64,000 bases of DNA from contig JAVJSV010000011.1 of the NCBI GenBank assembly GCA_040219235.1, positions 1,240,001 through 1,304,000 of the forward strand, given 5' to 3'. Position numbers and translations under genes: made by a program. The first letter of the stretch is position 1; the number at the start of each line of letters is the position of its first letter. This DNA comes from Rhodospirillaceae bacterium. Lineage in GTDB: Bacteria; Pseudomonadota; Alphaproteobacteria; Rhodospirillales; Rhodospirillaceae. Below are positions 1 through 9,713 of this stretch, in pieces. The notes beneath the pieces are model-generated. The model did not search any database. It saw only the letters and a list, made by a program, of their open reading frames with translations, and was not told the DNA's origin.

Positions 1-1
1 A

Positions 2-454
2 CTGATTGTTCGCGGTATTTGTTGTTTGCGCCCTGGTGTTCGCGGTCTCTCAGAAAATATTCATGTCAAAAGTATTGTCGGTCGCTTTCTTGAGCACTCG
101 CGCATTTTTGTCTTCGGTAATGGCCATCCAGTTCCCTCTCGTAAGGCAAAGGTTTTCATTTCCTCTGCCGATTGGATGACACGCAACTTGATAAATCGCG
201 TGGAGACCTTCGTCCCAATTGAAAACCATACTGTACATCAGCAGGTTCTGGATCAGATTATGGTTGCGAACATTAATGACAATGTTCAAAGCTGGACTCT
301 TTTATCGGATGGCAGATTCTGTCGTGATCAGCCAGAATCTTCGCCGTTTGGGGCTCATGAGTACTTCATGAACAATCCGAGTTTGTCCGGCCAGGGGACT
401 TCAATAGATCAAGCGAAGGCTTTGGTGCCCAAACTGGTTCCAAGCCGGCGTTAA
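2..454 (+). CDS. ppk: Polyphosphate kinase 1, C-terminal part (cut by window start)
   Basis: Only the last 150 or so residues are present; the frame is open from base 2, so the gene begins outside the window. The readable text ([13 protein letters not shown], then [30 protein letters not shown], and [13 protein letters not shown]) is the conserved C-terminal domain of Ppk1, which makes polyphosphate from ATP through a phosphohistidine; the arginine-rich RGICCLRPG stretch belongs to the active-site region. The stop is 31 bases before the GTG of the exopolyphosphatase gene, so the two form a ppk-ppx operon of opposing enzymes, a common arrangement. Nothing looks damaged apart from the window cut. 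Confidence 0.95.
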   Translation: MIVRGICCLRPGVRGLSENIHVKSIVGRFLEHSRIFVFGNGHPVPSRKAKVFISSADWMTRNLINRVETFVPIENHTVHQQVLDQIMVANINDNVQSWTLLSDGRFCRDQPESSPFGAHEYFMNNPSLSGQGTSIDQAKALVPKLVPSRR

Positions 455-485
455 ACCTGCTATCAGCGCACCTTAAGATTTTGGT

Positions 486-1994
486 GTGAGAGATCGTGTG
501 CCAACCGACAGCACGACATTAGCGTTACGACATCGGCCTATTGGCGTCATCGATATCGGGTCGAACTCGGTTCGACTGGTGGTGTATAGCGGCGTTATGA
601 GAACGCCCGTTCCTATCTACAACGAAAAATCTACCTGTGGTTTAGGTCGAGATATTGAAGCGACCGGTCGATTACATCCGGAAGGTATCGATAAAGCATT
701 CCGCGCTTTAAGGCGATTCAAAGTTCTTGCGACAGAAATGGGCCTGGTTCAGCTAGATGCTCTTGGGACGGCAGCGTTGCGGGATGCTGAAGACGGGCAA
801 GACTTTGTCGATACGGTTAAAAAAGAGATAGGTCTTGTCATTAAAGTTCTTTCTGGAAAGCAGGAAGCCAAGCGTGCCGGTTTAGGCGTCCTGTGTGGAA
901 TTCCTGATGCTGATGGCATTGTGGCTGATCTTGGCGGCGGTAGCTTGGAATTGGTCGACGTTCACAATGGCGAGTTTTCCAACCATGCGACGCTGCCTCT
1001 TGGCACTCTGAGATTGTCTGCGTCCTCAAATCAAAATATTGATAAAGCCGAAGAGATCGCTAACCATTATTTTGCTGCAGAGTCCTGGATTTCCAGTACC
1101 AAAGGTAGATCGCTCTATGCCGTTGGTGGCGCTTGGCGTGCTTTGGCGCGGGTCTGTATAGCCCACATGAATTATCCGCTGCATGTCCTGGATAATTTCA
1201 CCTTGACCCGGCAGCAGGCCATTTCGGTTTTCGAACTCATTTCGAACCTCAGCCCCCAAACGCTTGATAAGATTCGTAGCATTGATAAGGCCCGCCTTGT
1301 TACCTTGCCGTTAGCCGCAATGGTTCTGCAAAGACTCCTGGAAATTAGCCGACCAGAGAAGTTGGTTTTTTCCATATATGGCATGCGTGAAGGTCAGTTT
1401 TACAAAGATCTGCCCGAGAAAATAAAAGTGACTGACCCTCTGATTAGCGCAGCTGAGGAACTGAGCCGCGGCGCCGGCCGAGACCCGAAGACGGGGCATG
1501 AGGCTTTCACGTGGCTCGACTCTCTTTTCCCAGGCGAAACACCGGCACAGTCCAAGCTACGTTTGGCAGCCTGTTTGCTGCGAGATGTTTGTTGGGCTGA
1601 ACATCCGGACTACCGCGCAGAACAGGCATTCCTGCGCGTGTTGAGATTGCCGTTTATGGGCCTGGAGCACGAAGACCGCGCTGGTTTGGCACTTGCCATG
1701 TTTTACCGTTATCGCAGCGATGATACCTCGGAGGCCATTGAGCAGGCCCATGCCATGCTGGATGATAGTCGCATACATCGGGTGAGGACCATTGGTCTGG
1801 GTTTGCGCCTAGCGTATTCTCTATCCGGAGGAATGCCAGGCATATTGCCAAAAACAAAACTTGATGTTGGTGAGACGACAATAGTTCTGACGCTGCCAGC
1901 CGACGATCCTTCATTTGGCAGCGGTTCTTACCCGAAGCGCCTGTCGCGGCTGGCCAATCATCTCGGTCTCAACGATAATATTGAGCTGCTGTAA
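486..1994 (+). CDS. ppx: Exopolyphosphatase, Ppx/GppA family
   Basis: 502 residues from a GTG start; a second GTG four codons later is an alternative. The N-terminal half is an actin-like phosphatase fold with the glycine-rich phosphate loops IGVIDIGSNSVRLVVY (about residues 18-33) and VADLGGGSLELV (about 147-158), and GTAALRDAEDG between them. The C-terminal 190 residues are the helical extension seen in long alphaproteobacterial Ppx. The enzyme removes terminal phosphate from polyphosphate, or pppGpp in the GppA branch; sequence alone does not separate these, but its place directly after ppk favours polyphosphate. It converges on rnd with a 5-base gap. Confidence 0.93.
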   Translation: MRDRVPTDSTTLALRHRPIGVIDIGSNSVRLVVYSGVMRTPVPIYNEKSTCGLGRDIEATGRLHPEGIDKAFRALRRFKVLATEMGLVQLDALGTAALRDAEDGQDFVDTVKKEIGLVIKVLSGKQEAKRAGLGVLCGIPDADGIVADLGGGSLELVDVHNGEFSNHATLPLGTLRLSASSNQNIDKAEEIANHYFAAESWISSTKGRSLYAVGGAWRALARVCIAHMNYPLHVLDNFTLTRQQAISVFELISNLSPQTLDKIRSIDKARLVTLPLAAMVLQRLLEISRPEKLVFSIYGMREGQFYKDLPEKIKVTDPLISAAEELSRGAGRDPKTGHEAFTWLDSLFPGETPAQSKLRLAACLLRDVCWAEHPDYRAEQAFLRVLRLPFMGLEHEDRAGLALAMFYRYRSDDTSEAIEQAHAMLDDSRIHRVRTIGLGLRLAYSLSGGMPGILPKTKLDVGETTIVLTLPADDPSFGSGSYPKRLSRLANHLGLNDNIELL

Positions 1995-1999
1995 AACGT

Positions 2000-3151
2000 C
2001 TAACGTTCAACAACGTCTACTGTTTTACCACTTTTTGAGAGTGATAAGGCCAATTGGCCATGCTTCAACTTAATGGCATCCTCGCCAAATAACTGTCTCC
2101 GCCACCCTCTGAGGGCAGGCACGTCTGCATCATCATCAATGGCGATCTTTTCCAGATCGTCAACCGTAGCGACCAGTTTTAATGCGACGTCATTGGTTTC
2201 GCAGCGGGCTTTTAATAAGACCTTTAACAAATCGATTACAGGACCTAGACCGGAGGGTTTATCAGGAGCGCGCGGAAGCTTTGGGCAGTCAGAGTCCGGC
2301 ATTTCTATGCCGCGCTTAATTGCTGCCAAGACGCTGCGGGCGTGTTTGCTGCGCGCAAGATGTTTTGACAGTCGTGTTTGACCAAGAGCGTTTTCATCTT
2401 TTGGTTTGAGAGATGCGAGTTCTATCAAGGCATCATCTTTAATGACGCGACGTCGCGGTGTGTTTTGCTCCTGCGCCGTGCGCTCGCGCCACGCGGCAAC
2501 CTCTTTCAAAATGGCTAGAAAGCGGGGCTTTTTTTCTCGAGACTTTAGACGTCGCCATGAGTCTTCGGGGGTCAGATCGTAAGTTTCGGGATTGGTCAGG
2601 ATTTTCATTTCCTCAGAAACCCAAGCTGAACGTTCGCTGGACTCAAGCTGAGCTTTTAAATGCACGTACACGTCTCGAAGATGCACAACATCGGCTAAGG
2701 CATACTCCACCTGTTTTTCTGAGAGAGGGCGCCGTGACCAGTCTGTAAATCTCTGGCTTTTGTCAATCCGTGCACTGGTGAGTTTGGACACGAGCGTTTC
2801 GTATCCAACAGAGTCGCCGAAACCACAGACCATCGCAGCGACTTGGCTGTCGAACAGGGGAGCCGGGATGAGATCTGCTTTGTGGTAGAAAATTTCTAAA
2901 TCTTGGCGTGCGGCATGAAAAACCTTAACCACATTCTCGTTGCGGAAAAGATCGTACAGGGGGCCGAGGTCAATGCCTTCAGCCAACGGATCAATGCAAT
3001 GGGCTTCATCCGGTCCTCCGACCTGAACCAGGCACAATAGCGGCCAGTACGTGGTTTCCCGGTGAAACTCGGTATCGACGGTCACAAACTCTTCAGACGA
3101 TAAGCGCTGACAAAGGGCGGAAAGGTCCGCAGTCGTTGTGATTAAATCCAT
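2000..3151 (-). CDS. rnd: Ribonuclease D
   Basis: 383 residues from the ATG at 3151 ([10 protein letters not shown]); the frame could extend 18 codons further, but the added residues do not resemble the family. A DEDD 3'-5' exoribonuclease domain lies in the first 200 residues: [10 protein letters not shown] (Exo I, Asp/Glu), [14 protein letters not shown] (Exo II) and [13 protein letters not shown] (Exo III, Tyr/Asp). The second half has HRDC-type helical repeats, ending in GWRRQLFG. It trims structured RNA 3' ends such as tRNA precursors. It is divergent from aspS with about 170 bases between them and convergent with ppx. Confidence 0.93.
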   Translation of the reverse strand: MDLITTTADLSALCQRLSSEEFVTVDTEFHRETTYWPLLCLVQVGGPDEAHCIDPLAEGIDLGPLYDLFRNENVVKVFHAARQDLEIFYHKADLIPAPLFDSQVAAMVCGFGDSVGYETLVSKLTSARIDKSQRFTDWSRRPLSEKQVEYALADVVHLRDVYVHLKAQLESSERSAWVSEEMKILTNPETYDLTPEDSWRRLKSREKKPRFLAILKEVAAWRERTAQEQNTPRRRVIKDDALIELASLKPKDENALGQTRLSKHLARSKHARSVLAAIKRGIEMPDSDCPKLPRAPDKPSGLGPVIDLLKVLLKARCETNDVALKLVATVDDLEKIAIDDDADVPALRGWRRQLFGEDAIKLKHGQLALSLSKSGKTVDVVER

Positions 3152-3323
3152 ACAAGCGTTCTTATCGATTCTGCCCCCTCGCTGCAACCACCAGAGTGAC
3201 TCCACCTATTCTTTTCCTAAAAGGCCCCAAAACCTTGACAAACGCGCTAGTTCGGTGTGGTTTCTCGACCCGCTCCCTCCGCTTTATGCAGGGGCTCATT
3301 CATTCCGCCATGGGGAACCGGTC

Positions 3324-5135
3324 ATGCACCGTTATAGAACGCACAATTGTGGCGCTTTGCGCCTAGAAGACGCTGGTCAAGAGGCCCGTATTTCCGGTTG
3401 GGTCCATCGCAAGCGTGACCACGGAAACTTGGTGTTTATTGATCTCAGAGACCAATTTGGGCTGACCCAATGCGTTGTGGATACGTCCAGCTCTGTGTTT
3501 GCGCTGATTGATGGCGCACGTTCAGAGACAGTGCTGTGTATTACCGGTAAAGTTGTTGAACGCACCGAAGATACGGTCAACGAACGTTTGCCAACCGGCA
3601 AGGTAGAGCTTCAGGTTGAGGCCGTTGAAGTTCTATCGCAAACAGATACTCTGCCTATTCAAGTCTATGGGGACAACGATTACCCCGAGGAGTTAAGGCT
3701 CAAATACCGCTATCTGGACCTGCGTCGCGAACAAATGCGCGATAACATTATCTTGCGGTCCCAAGTCATTTCCAGCATCAGGCGCCGCATGACGGAGTCT
3801 GGCTTTATTGAATTTCAGACTCCCATCCTGACGGCATCTTCGCCCGAGGGCGCGCGTGACTTCTTGGTGCCATCGCGTCTCCATCCAGGACGTTTCTATG
3901 CGCTTCCCCAGGCCCCACAGATTTTTAAGCAACTGGTCATGGTTTCCGGATTTGACCGTTACTTCCAAATCGCGCCATGCTTTCGTGATGAAGACGGTCG
4001 GGCTGATCGCTCCCCCGGTGAGTTTTATCAACTTGATCTTGAAATGGCTTTTGTCACGCAAGATGATGTGTTTGCGGCGATTGAGCCCGTCATTGGTGGT
4101 ATTTTTCATGAGTTTGCCAATGGTCGCGCCGTCACGTCTGACGAATGGCCACGTATTCCCTACGCAGAAGCTATGCTTAAGTACGGCAGTGACAAACCTG
4201 ATCTGCGCAATCCTTTGTTGATTACGGATGTCACAGAACACTTCGCTGGATCGACATTTGGTTTGTTTGCAAAGAATATTGAGAAGGGCGCGATTGTGCG
4301 GGCGATTCCTGCCCCCGGCTCTGCTGGCCAGCCACGCAGCTATTTCGACAAGTTGAATGACTGGGCGAGAAGCGAGGGCGCAGGTGGTCTTGGTTACATC
4401 GTCTACGAAGCCGACGGTGGCGCGAAGGGACCAATTGCAAAGAACTTGGATGAAAGCCGCGTGGCTGCAATTCGCGATGCCGTTGGTGTCGGGCTTGGCG
4501 ACAGTGTGTTCTTCGTTTGCGATAAACCTTCCGTTGCTGAAAAATTCGCTGGGCTAGTGCGCACCAAGGTTTGTGATGAACTGGATCTCTTAGCCAAGGA
4601 TCGTTTCGATCTTTGCTGGATCGTCGATTATCCCATGTACGAGCGGGATGAAGCCACGGGCCAGATTGACTTTAGCCACAACCCGTTTTCAATGCCGCAA
4701 GGTGGCCTTGAAGGATTACAAGCCTCTGATCCTCTTGATGTCTTAGCTTACCAGTACGACATTGTGTGTAACGGAGTTGAACTCTGCTCGGGAGCGATCC
4801 GGAACCATCGGCCTGACATTATGGTTAAAGCCTTCTCTATTGCCGGCTATGAAGAAAGCGTAATTGAAGAGCGCTTCGGTGGCATGTTCAATGCGTTTAA
4901 ATATGGCGCACCGCCGCACGGTGGTGCAGCACCTGGTATTGACCGTATCGTAATGCTGTTGGCTGACACGCCGAATATTCGTGAAGTCACCCTGTTCCCC
5001 ATGAACAACCAGGCTGAAGACTTGATGATGCAGGCGCCAAACGTGGTGAGTGATAAACAGCTTAAAGAATTGCACATCAAGATTGATCTCCCGAAGGAGA
5101 TCGAGAAAGGCAGTTCAGAGAAGGTCTCAGGCTAA
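3324..5135 (+). CDS. aspS: Aspartyl-tRNA synthetase (probably non-discriminating)
   Basis: 603 residues from the ATG at 3324 ([10 protein letters not shown]), the usual family start; the frame is open to 3138 but that extension overlaps rnd and is not family-like. An N-terminal OB-fold anticodon domain ([20 protein letters not shown], about 22-41) precedes a class II catalytic core with motif 2 [20 protein letters not shown] and motif 3 [13 protein letters not shown], with the bacterial GAD insert between. It charges tRNA-Asp. The His in RKRDHG (residue 33) matches the His that marks non-discriminating bacterial AspRS, so it may also charge tRNA-Asn for GatCAB; that is inference, as gatCAB is not in the window. 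Confidence 0.96.
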   Translation: MHRYRTHNCGALRLEDAGQEARISGWVHRKRDHGNLVFIDLRDQFGLTQCVVDTSSSVFALIDGARSETVLCITGKVVERTEDTVNERLPTGKVELQVEAVEVLSQTDTLPIQVYGDNDYPEELRLKYRYLDLRREQMRDNIILRSQVISSIRRRMTESGFIEFQTPILTASSPEGARDFLVPSRLHPGRFYALPQAPQIFKQLVMVSGFDRYFQIAPCFRDEDGRADRSPGEFYQLDLEMAFVTQDDVFAAIEPVIGGIFHEFANGRAVTSDEWPRIPYAEAMLKYGSDKPDLRNPLLITDVTEHFAGSTFGLFAKNIEKGAIVRAIPAPGSAGQPRSYFDKLNDWARSEGAGGLGYIVYEADGGAKGPIAKNLDESRVAAIRDAVGVGLGDSVFFVCDKPSVAEKFAGLVRTKVCDELDLLAKDRFDLCWIVDYPMYERDEATGQIDFSHNPFSMPQGGLEGLQASDPLDVLAYQYDIVCNGVELCSGAIRNHRPDIMVKAFSIAGYEESVIEERFGGMFNAFKYGAPPHGGAAPGIDRIVMLLADTPNIREVTLFPMNNQAEDLMMQAPNVVSDKQLKELHIKIDLPKEIEKGSSEKVSG

Positions 5136-5157
5136 GTTGTTGGAGAGATTGATGAAA

Positions 5158-5766
5158 TTAGCGGCTGGTTTGTGAGGATGTCGTATAGCCAGACGGGCGA
5201 CCATAGCTGACCAGCATTTCGTGAAACCGATCAAAGTACCGCACCATCAGTTCTACATCTCCAGGGGGGTATTCTAGAAGGTCTGGAGCATCATCAATCT
5301 GATTGAGCATGGTTTGGATTTGTGAAATCTGTAGCTCTCTGAGTTCGGGACTTACCGCATCGTTCTGCTCGTAGTGTTCCATAAAATACCCCAAAGCGCT
5401 GTGCTGATCGGAATATTTCAAGATCGAGTTGCGTAGCATAAAAAAGTAGCTGATTAGGTATTCACCTCTGCCGTTCGGCCATTGCTGTCTCTGGAATACA
5501 TTTGCCTGCACGCCTCGTCGTATGGCTCTTTCTCCAGCACGACTGCCGCCTATTTTGCGGTACTCAACAAGAGCTGTGTCGACTTCTGCAAGCGCGATTG
5601 GCCAATCCGCTATCATTTTCTCGATTTCTGCAGGAGTAAAGCTAGAGTCTTCAACAGCTGTATCAGACGTGCTTAGTAAGCCCGTCCAGTTGGGTCCAAA
5701 AACGACCGCTGCGATGAGGGCTGCGATGGCACCGGACAATATAAAAGCAAACAATCCTCTGCTCAT
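5158..5766 (-). CDS. Unrecognised membrane-anchored protein
   Basis: 202 residues. I do not recognise the family. Residues 5-28 are one hydrophobic segment (LFAFILSGAIAALIAAVVFG), a signal anchor or uncleaved signal peptide with no lipobox. The rest is mainly helical and charged, with aromatic patches (YLISYFFMLRN, LGYFMEHYEQ, VRYFDRFHEMLVSYG) and no cysteine or obvious catalytic motif. It is on the minus strand 22 bases past the end of aspS (convergent). The diguanylate cyclase gene upstream on the same strand ends 100 bases before this start, so they could be co-transcribed, but no functional link is shown. Confidence 0.75.
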   Translation of the reverse strand: MSRGLFAFILSGAIAALIAAVVFGPNWTGLLSTSDTAVEDSSFTPAEIEKMIADWPIALAEVDTALVEYRKIGGSRAGERAIRRGVQANVFQRQQWPNGRGEYLISYFFMLRNSILKYSDQHSALGYFMEHYEQNDAVSPELRELQISQIQTMLNQIDDAPDLLEYPPGDVELMVRYFDRFHEMLVSYGRPSGYTTSSQTSR

Positions 5767-5866
5767 GGCGAGGTATCCAAATCTGGTGTAATGGCCGAAT
5801 TAGTTTAGGGGCAACACAAAAACGAAGTGTTAACAAAAAGAACTGAAAACGCGGTCGCAGATCGAG

Positions 5867-6589
5867 CTAGGTGCGAGGGATAATGCCCTTTTTCGCTTTG
5901 CGCTCCATCTTAATTTTATACATGGCTTTGTCTGCGCTAGCGAGCAATTCACCAATTTCAGCGCGAGACGTGTACATGTGAATGCCACAACTTGCTTTAA
6001 TTGGAATCTGCATGTCATTCCAAGAGGCGTAGGCGTTGTTGAGTTTTTTATCTAACTCTTCTGCGCGTCTAACACCATTTCGCTTATTTGAACGGGGAAG
6101 CAGAATGGCAAACTCATCGCCGCCAAGTCGCCCGACATAATCCGTGTCGCGAATCTGTGCCTGTAAAATCGTCGACGCGGCTTTCAACACTTCATCGCCT
6201 GCAGCATGACCATAAGTGTCGTTGATTGGCTTGAATTCATCAAGATCGACAAAGATCATAACGCCACCAACACCATGACGACGTGCAATAGAGAGTTCAT
6301 GCTCAAGCTGTTGCTCAAAACCACGGCGATTTAGAAGCTGCGTGAGTTCGTCTGTGGTTGCCAAAGCTTCAAGTTCAGCAATACGTTTATCCTGTGCCTT
6401 AAGCGCGTCAGAGATTTCTGCCACGAGGGACTGAGCAAGTTTGGTTATTTTTTCGACTGCGGCTGACTCCACCGCGGCAGGCTCGACGGTTTCCGCAAAC
6501 CGCACAAATTTTGACAATTTGTCCTCTAAGCTGTGATGGTCTGGCATATTTTTTACCAGTTCCAATTGTGCTTTTTGACTTTCTGACAT
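5867..6589 (-). CDS. Diguanylate cyclase (GGDEF domain)
   Basis: 240 residues, soluble, no membrane segment. The first 75 residues are helical and probably coiled-coil, ending in the usual linker (ALATTDELTQLLNRRGF). A complete GGDEF domain follows: metal-binding DLDEF near residue 115, GRLGGDEFAIL with GGDEF at 156-160, and an RDTD inhibitory I-site at 147-150 exactly five residues before it. Active-site and I-site residues are intact, so it should make cyclic di-GMP from GTP under product inhibition. There is no receiver, PAS or EAL domain; the input, if any, comes through the N-terminal helix. An AT-rich 322-base gap lies upstream. Confidence 0.92.
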   Translation of the reverse strand: MSESQKAQLELVKNMPDHHSLEDKLSKFVRFAETVEPAAVESAAVEKITKLAQSLVAEISDALKAQDKRIAELEALATTDELTQLLNRRGFEQQLEHELSIARRHGVGGVMIFVDLDEFKPINDTYGHAAGDEVLKAASTILQAQIRDTDYVGRLGGDEFAILLPRSNKRNGVRRAEELDKKLNNAYASWNDMQIPIKASCGIHMYTSRAEIGELLASADKAMYKIKMERKAKKGIIPRT

Positions 6590-6911
6590 GCGTATTAATA
6601 TCCAAAAGTGCAGCGGGCCTGCCTCGCTACAAGCTGTATCGTCTTCGCAGCCGCTGCTCCAGTCAACCGTTCGTGTGGGTGGTGTAGAATAATACGAAGC
6701 TTAGGCCGAGTTGCTTATGGTTTGGGGACTCTGAAAAGCTCGAGCTGAACATTAAACATATTCTATTTTAGTCTAAAAAATCAATATAAATCAATATGTT
6801 ATAATTTTGTTGTGGAGAGGGCCGGTTTTGGTGAAAGTGGCCTAATAGATTGGCTGCAGGCGGAAGAGTCAGTAAAACGAGTTATCCCATTTCACCGTTT
6901 GGATTGAAAAA
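6590..6911. other. AT-rich intergenic region
   Basis: 322 bases between the divergent diguanylate cyclase and EipB genes. Bases 6745-6815 are strikingly A+T rich and hold a short direct repeat (aaatcaatat twice, about 6779-6797). It should carry both promoters, but I could not fix a -35/-10 pair with confidence. No RNA gene or reading frame is supported. Confidence 0.5.
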
Positions 6912-7739
6912 TTGTATATCCTCAAAACTATAATTGTACGACTCACGACCGTGTGCGTTGTATTTGGGTTCGGCATTGTTGAGGTCTTCGGGGCTCAGGT
7001 TACGCCGCATGCAGCCATTTACGAAGTCAGCCTGGGCAGGGCGACCGGCCAAAATGCGCCTGCTGGGTTGTCTGGCACCATGGTCTATGTGGTGAAAGAT
7101 GTCTGCGATGGTTTTGAGCAGGACTCCTCTCTTGATGTCGCGATTTTGAACCGCAATGGTCGGCAGTCAACGCTTCGCCAGTCCTTTGCCTCTTACGAAG
7201 CGAAAGACGGCACGTCGTCCACGTTTGAAATGCAGATTACTTCGGATGACCGAATTGTAGATTCCTACAACGGTGGCGTTGATATTAGGGCACAGGACGG
7301 CACAATGACCTACGTTCGCCCCGAAGCGCGAGAAAAGGCTGATCAAAATCAAGTTTTTAATATCAAGCAGGATGCACAGCTATCTCTAACGTTCATCGCT
7401 GAAGTGCTTGAACAAGCACAGGCGGGTGGCTCTTTTGTCAGCCGTGTTGTTGCCGATGGCCTGCTTGAAGATGGACCAAACCGAATCTCTGCTGTTATCG
7501 GTCGCAGAGGCTCAGAAATAGGGAATGTCCGTGATCCAGATGGACTGCTTTCAAGTCCGCCGTGGCCGGCCCAACTTGCATATTATCCTACAGCCAGCTC
7601 GAATGAGTTGCCCTCTCAAGAACTCCGTGTAGAAATCTATGAGGGTGGAATTGTTGGCTTTATCGACCAGAACTTGGGAGATTATACGGTTCTGACCCGC
7701 CTGATTGATTTGCAAAGGGCGGGTGCGTGCGAGGATTAG
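6912..7739 (+). CDS. eipB: Cell envelope integrity protein EipB-like (DUF1849)
   Basis: 275 residues from a TTG start, which keeps a good signal peptide (hydrophobic residues 6-27, cleavage near FGAQ). The mature text fits DUF1849/EipB: PHAAIYEVSLGRA, then LSGTMVYVVKDVCDGF, a Ser/Thr-rich beta region, and a C-terminal DYTVLTRLIDLQRAGACED. The Cys in DVCDGF and the Cys near the C-terminus match the disulfide pair known in Brucella EipB, a spiral beta-barrel periplasmic protein needed for envelope integrity. Any fructokinase link is only positional: the next gene converges with a 4-base gap. The start codon is the least certain part. Confidence 0.85.
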   Translation: MYILKTIIVRLTTVCVVFGFGIVEVFGAQVTPHAAIYEVSLGRATGQNAPAGLSGTMVYVVKDVCDGFEQDSSLDVAILNRNGRQSTLRQSFASYEAKDGTSSTFEMQITSDDRIVDSYNGGVDIRAQDGTMTYVRPEAREKADQNQVFNIKQDAQLSLTFIAEVLEQAQAGGSFVSRVVADGLLEDGPNRISAVIGRRGSEIGNVRDPDGLLSSPPWPAQLAYYPTASSNELPSQELRVEIYEGGIVGFIDQNLGDYTVLTRLIDLQRAGACED

Positions 7740-7743
7740 TCCT

Positions 7744-8679
7744 CTATCCCTCATTGAGGGGCCAAAGCCACGCTGCGCCTCTCACACCGCTTGCGTCTCC
7801 GTGCTGCGGTGGGAGCAGACGTGTCGCCACTGTGTCGGAGAACACAAACTCTATCCAAGATTCTGGAACGCGCTCGTATAACGGCTGAATTTTAGAGAGC
7901 CCTCCGCCAAGAACAATGGCGTCCGGATCTATAATGTTGATGACCAAGGCCAAGCTTTTGGCTAAGCGGTGTATGTATCGGTCTAAAGCCTTAAGCGCCT
8001 GAATATTTCCGGTTTCTGCCGCCTGTGCAATTTGCTCTGCTGACCAATCCGTAAATATGCCACGGCCATGGTCAGCATCTAAGGCAAACCCTGGTCCAGA
8101 TAAAAATGTTTCAATGCAGCCTGCACGGCCACAGTAGCAATCACGCCCCGGTGTTTCGTCCAGAATTGGGTCGGGCCATGGCAGTGAATTGTGCCCCCAC
8201 TCGCCGGTGATGCCATTAGGGCCGCTGACCACACGCTTGTTAATCACTAAGCCACCGCCAACACCCGTTCCTAAAATGACACCGAATATGTTTGCGTAAG
8301 TTGCCCCAGCGCCGTCTGTGGCTTCCGATAACGCAAAGCAGTCGGCGTCGTTGGCGAGACGAACAGGACGACCTAGAGCCGCTTGTAAGTCGCGATCCAG
8401 AGGGTGCCCAATCAGGCAGGTTGAGTTTGCATTCTTAATTACCCCTGTGGACTTTGATAGCGTGCCGGGAATGCCGATCCCGACCCTGAGTTTTTCTTCG
8501 GAGGGTAGTAATAATCTGGATTCTGCTTCCGCAACCAAGCCCCTTATTGCGGCAATTGTGCCGTGATAATCGCCTGCCGGTGTTGGAACGCGGTGCTTGT
8601 GACGCACGGTTCCTTTGTGATCAAGTGCGATCAGCTCGATCTTCGTGCCACCTAAATCAATGCCTAGTCTTATGGTCAT
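7744..8679 (-). CDS. mak: ROK-family sugar kinase, fructokinase (Mak) type
   Basis: 311 residues, ATG start. The N-terminal phosphate-binding motif GIDLGGTK (6-13) and the ROK zinc site (WGHN followed by CYCGRAGCIET, a CxCGxxGC) are intact. The text follows the E. coli fructokinase Mak closely: RHKHRVPTPAGDYHGTI, GIGIPGTLS, KNANSTCLIGHPLDRDL, LANDADC with the catalytic Asp, and a C-terminal HGDASGVRGAAWLWP. It should phosphorylate fructose to fructose-6-phosphate with ATP; other hexoses are possible in this family. No sugar transporter or regulator is nearby, so the supply route is unknown. Confidence 0.9.
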   Translation of the reverse strand: MTIRLGIDLGGTKIELIALDHKGTVRHKHRVPTPAGDYHGTIAAIRGLVAEAESRLLLPSEEKLRVGIGIPGTLSKSTGVIKNANSTCLIGHPLDRDLQAALGRPVRLANDADCFALSEATDGAGATYANIFGVILGTGVGGGLVINKRVVSGPNGITGEWGHNSLPWPDPILDETPGRDCYCGRAGCIETFLSGPGFALDADHGRGIFTDWSAEQIAQAAETGNIQALKALDRYIHRLAKSLALVINIIDPDAIVLGGGLSKIQPLYERVPESWIEFVFSDTVATRLLPPQHGDASGVRGAAWLWPLNEG

Positions 8680-8788
8680 AACCTTGCCTCGTACGTCTCC
8701 TCAATTCTTCTAGACACGACCTTTATAGATGGCTTCAAACGCCTGGCTCAGCTAGCATTGTATAAAGATTAAATTTCTAGGCAGTTCA

Positions 8789-9661
8789 ATGAAGACTGAC
8801 TCATCCCCGCATGTCACGGCGTTTTTTGATGAAAAGACGTTTACGGTCACGTATTTGGTTCGCGAGCCTGATGGGCAGAAGGCTATTATCATCGATCCGG
8901 TACTCGATTTCGAGGTGAGCGCAGGCCGTACCACGACCGAAAATGCCGACCGTATTATGCAGGTCGTGTCCGAGGAGAATTTAGACGTTGCATGGGTGCT
9001 CGAAACCCATGCCCATGCAGATCACCTGTCCGCTGGGTCTTACCTAAAAGCCAAGTTGGGTGCGGGGGTTGCGATCGGCTCCGAGATCACAGAGATTCAA
9101 GGCGAATTCGGTAAAATTTATAATCTGTCGTCCGACTTCGAAACCGATGGGTCTCAGTTTGATCGACTGCTGAAGGACGGCGAAAAGCTTGAGGCTGGAA
9201 GCCTTAAGGTCACAGCCTGGCACACCCCCGGTCATACGCCAGCTTGTATGACATACTTGGTTGGCGATGCCGCCTTTGTCGGTGATACGTTGTTCATGCC
9301 CGATTATGGCACGGCGCGGTGCGACTTTCCTGGCGGAGACGCGGCTGTCATGTATCAGTCGATTCAGCGCATCTTATCTTTGCCGCCACAGACAAGACTG
9401 TTTGTCTGTCACGATTATGGTCCTGATGGCCGGCCTTATGCCTGGGAAACTACAGTCGCAGAGCAGACAGCAAACAATAAGCATGTGAAAGAGGGTGTTA
9501 CTGAGCAGCAGTTTGTGAAGATGCGCACAGAGCGTGATGCCAACCTTGCTATGCCCGTGCTTTTGTTGCCCTCCGTTCAAGTCAATATTCAAGCGGGGGA
9601 AATGCCAAAGCCTGAATCAAACGGGGTATCTTATCTCAAGCTGCCGCTTAACGTGGTTTAA
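8789..9661 (+). CDS. MBL-fold persulfide dioxygenase-like enzyme (Blh/ETHE1 type)
   Basis: 290 residues. The metal motif ETHAHADHLSAG has His74, His76, Asp78 and His79; HTPGHTPACMTYL and FVGDTLFMPDYGTARCDFPGG follow, with VCHDYGPDGR towards the end. This set, above all the GTARCDFPGGDA text, is typical of the Blh/ETHE1 branch, which oxidises glutathione persulfide to sulfite and glutathione using mononuclear iron, not of glyoxalase II or beta-lactamases. Blh genes in related bacteria sit beside an ArsR-type BigR/SqrR sulfur regulator, and such a gene is present here, convergent and 52 bases away. No rhodanese domain or sulfite exporter was seen nearby. Confidence 0.87.
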   Translation: MKTDSSPHVTAFFDEKTFTVTYLVREPDGQKAIIIDPVLDFEVSAGRTTTENADRIMQVVSEENLDVAWVLETHAHADHLSAGSYLKAKLGAGVAIGSEITEIQGEFGKIYNLSSDFETDGSQFDRLLKDGEKLEAGSLKVTAWHTPGHTPACMTYLVGDAAFVGDTLFMPDYGTARCDFPGGDAAVMYQSIQRILSLPPQTRLFVCHDYGPDGRPYAWETTVAEQTANNKHVKEGVTEQQFVKMRTERDANLAMPVLLLPSVQVNIQAGEMPKPESNGVSYLKLPLNVV

Positions 9662-9713
9662 GTATACCGCTGCTTAAGGCTAGCACTAAATTTTCGTCTT
9701 TAATCCATAGAGC

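Noticed and set aside
8789-9661. Glyoxalase II or beta-lactamase
   Set aside because: GTARCDFPGGDA and the overall order fit the persulfide dioxygenase (Blh/ETHE1) branch.
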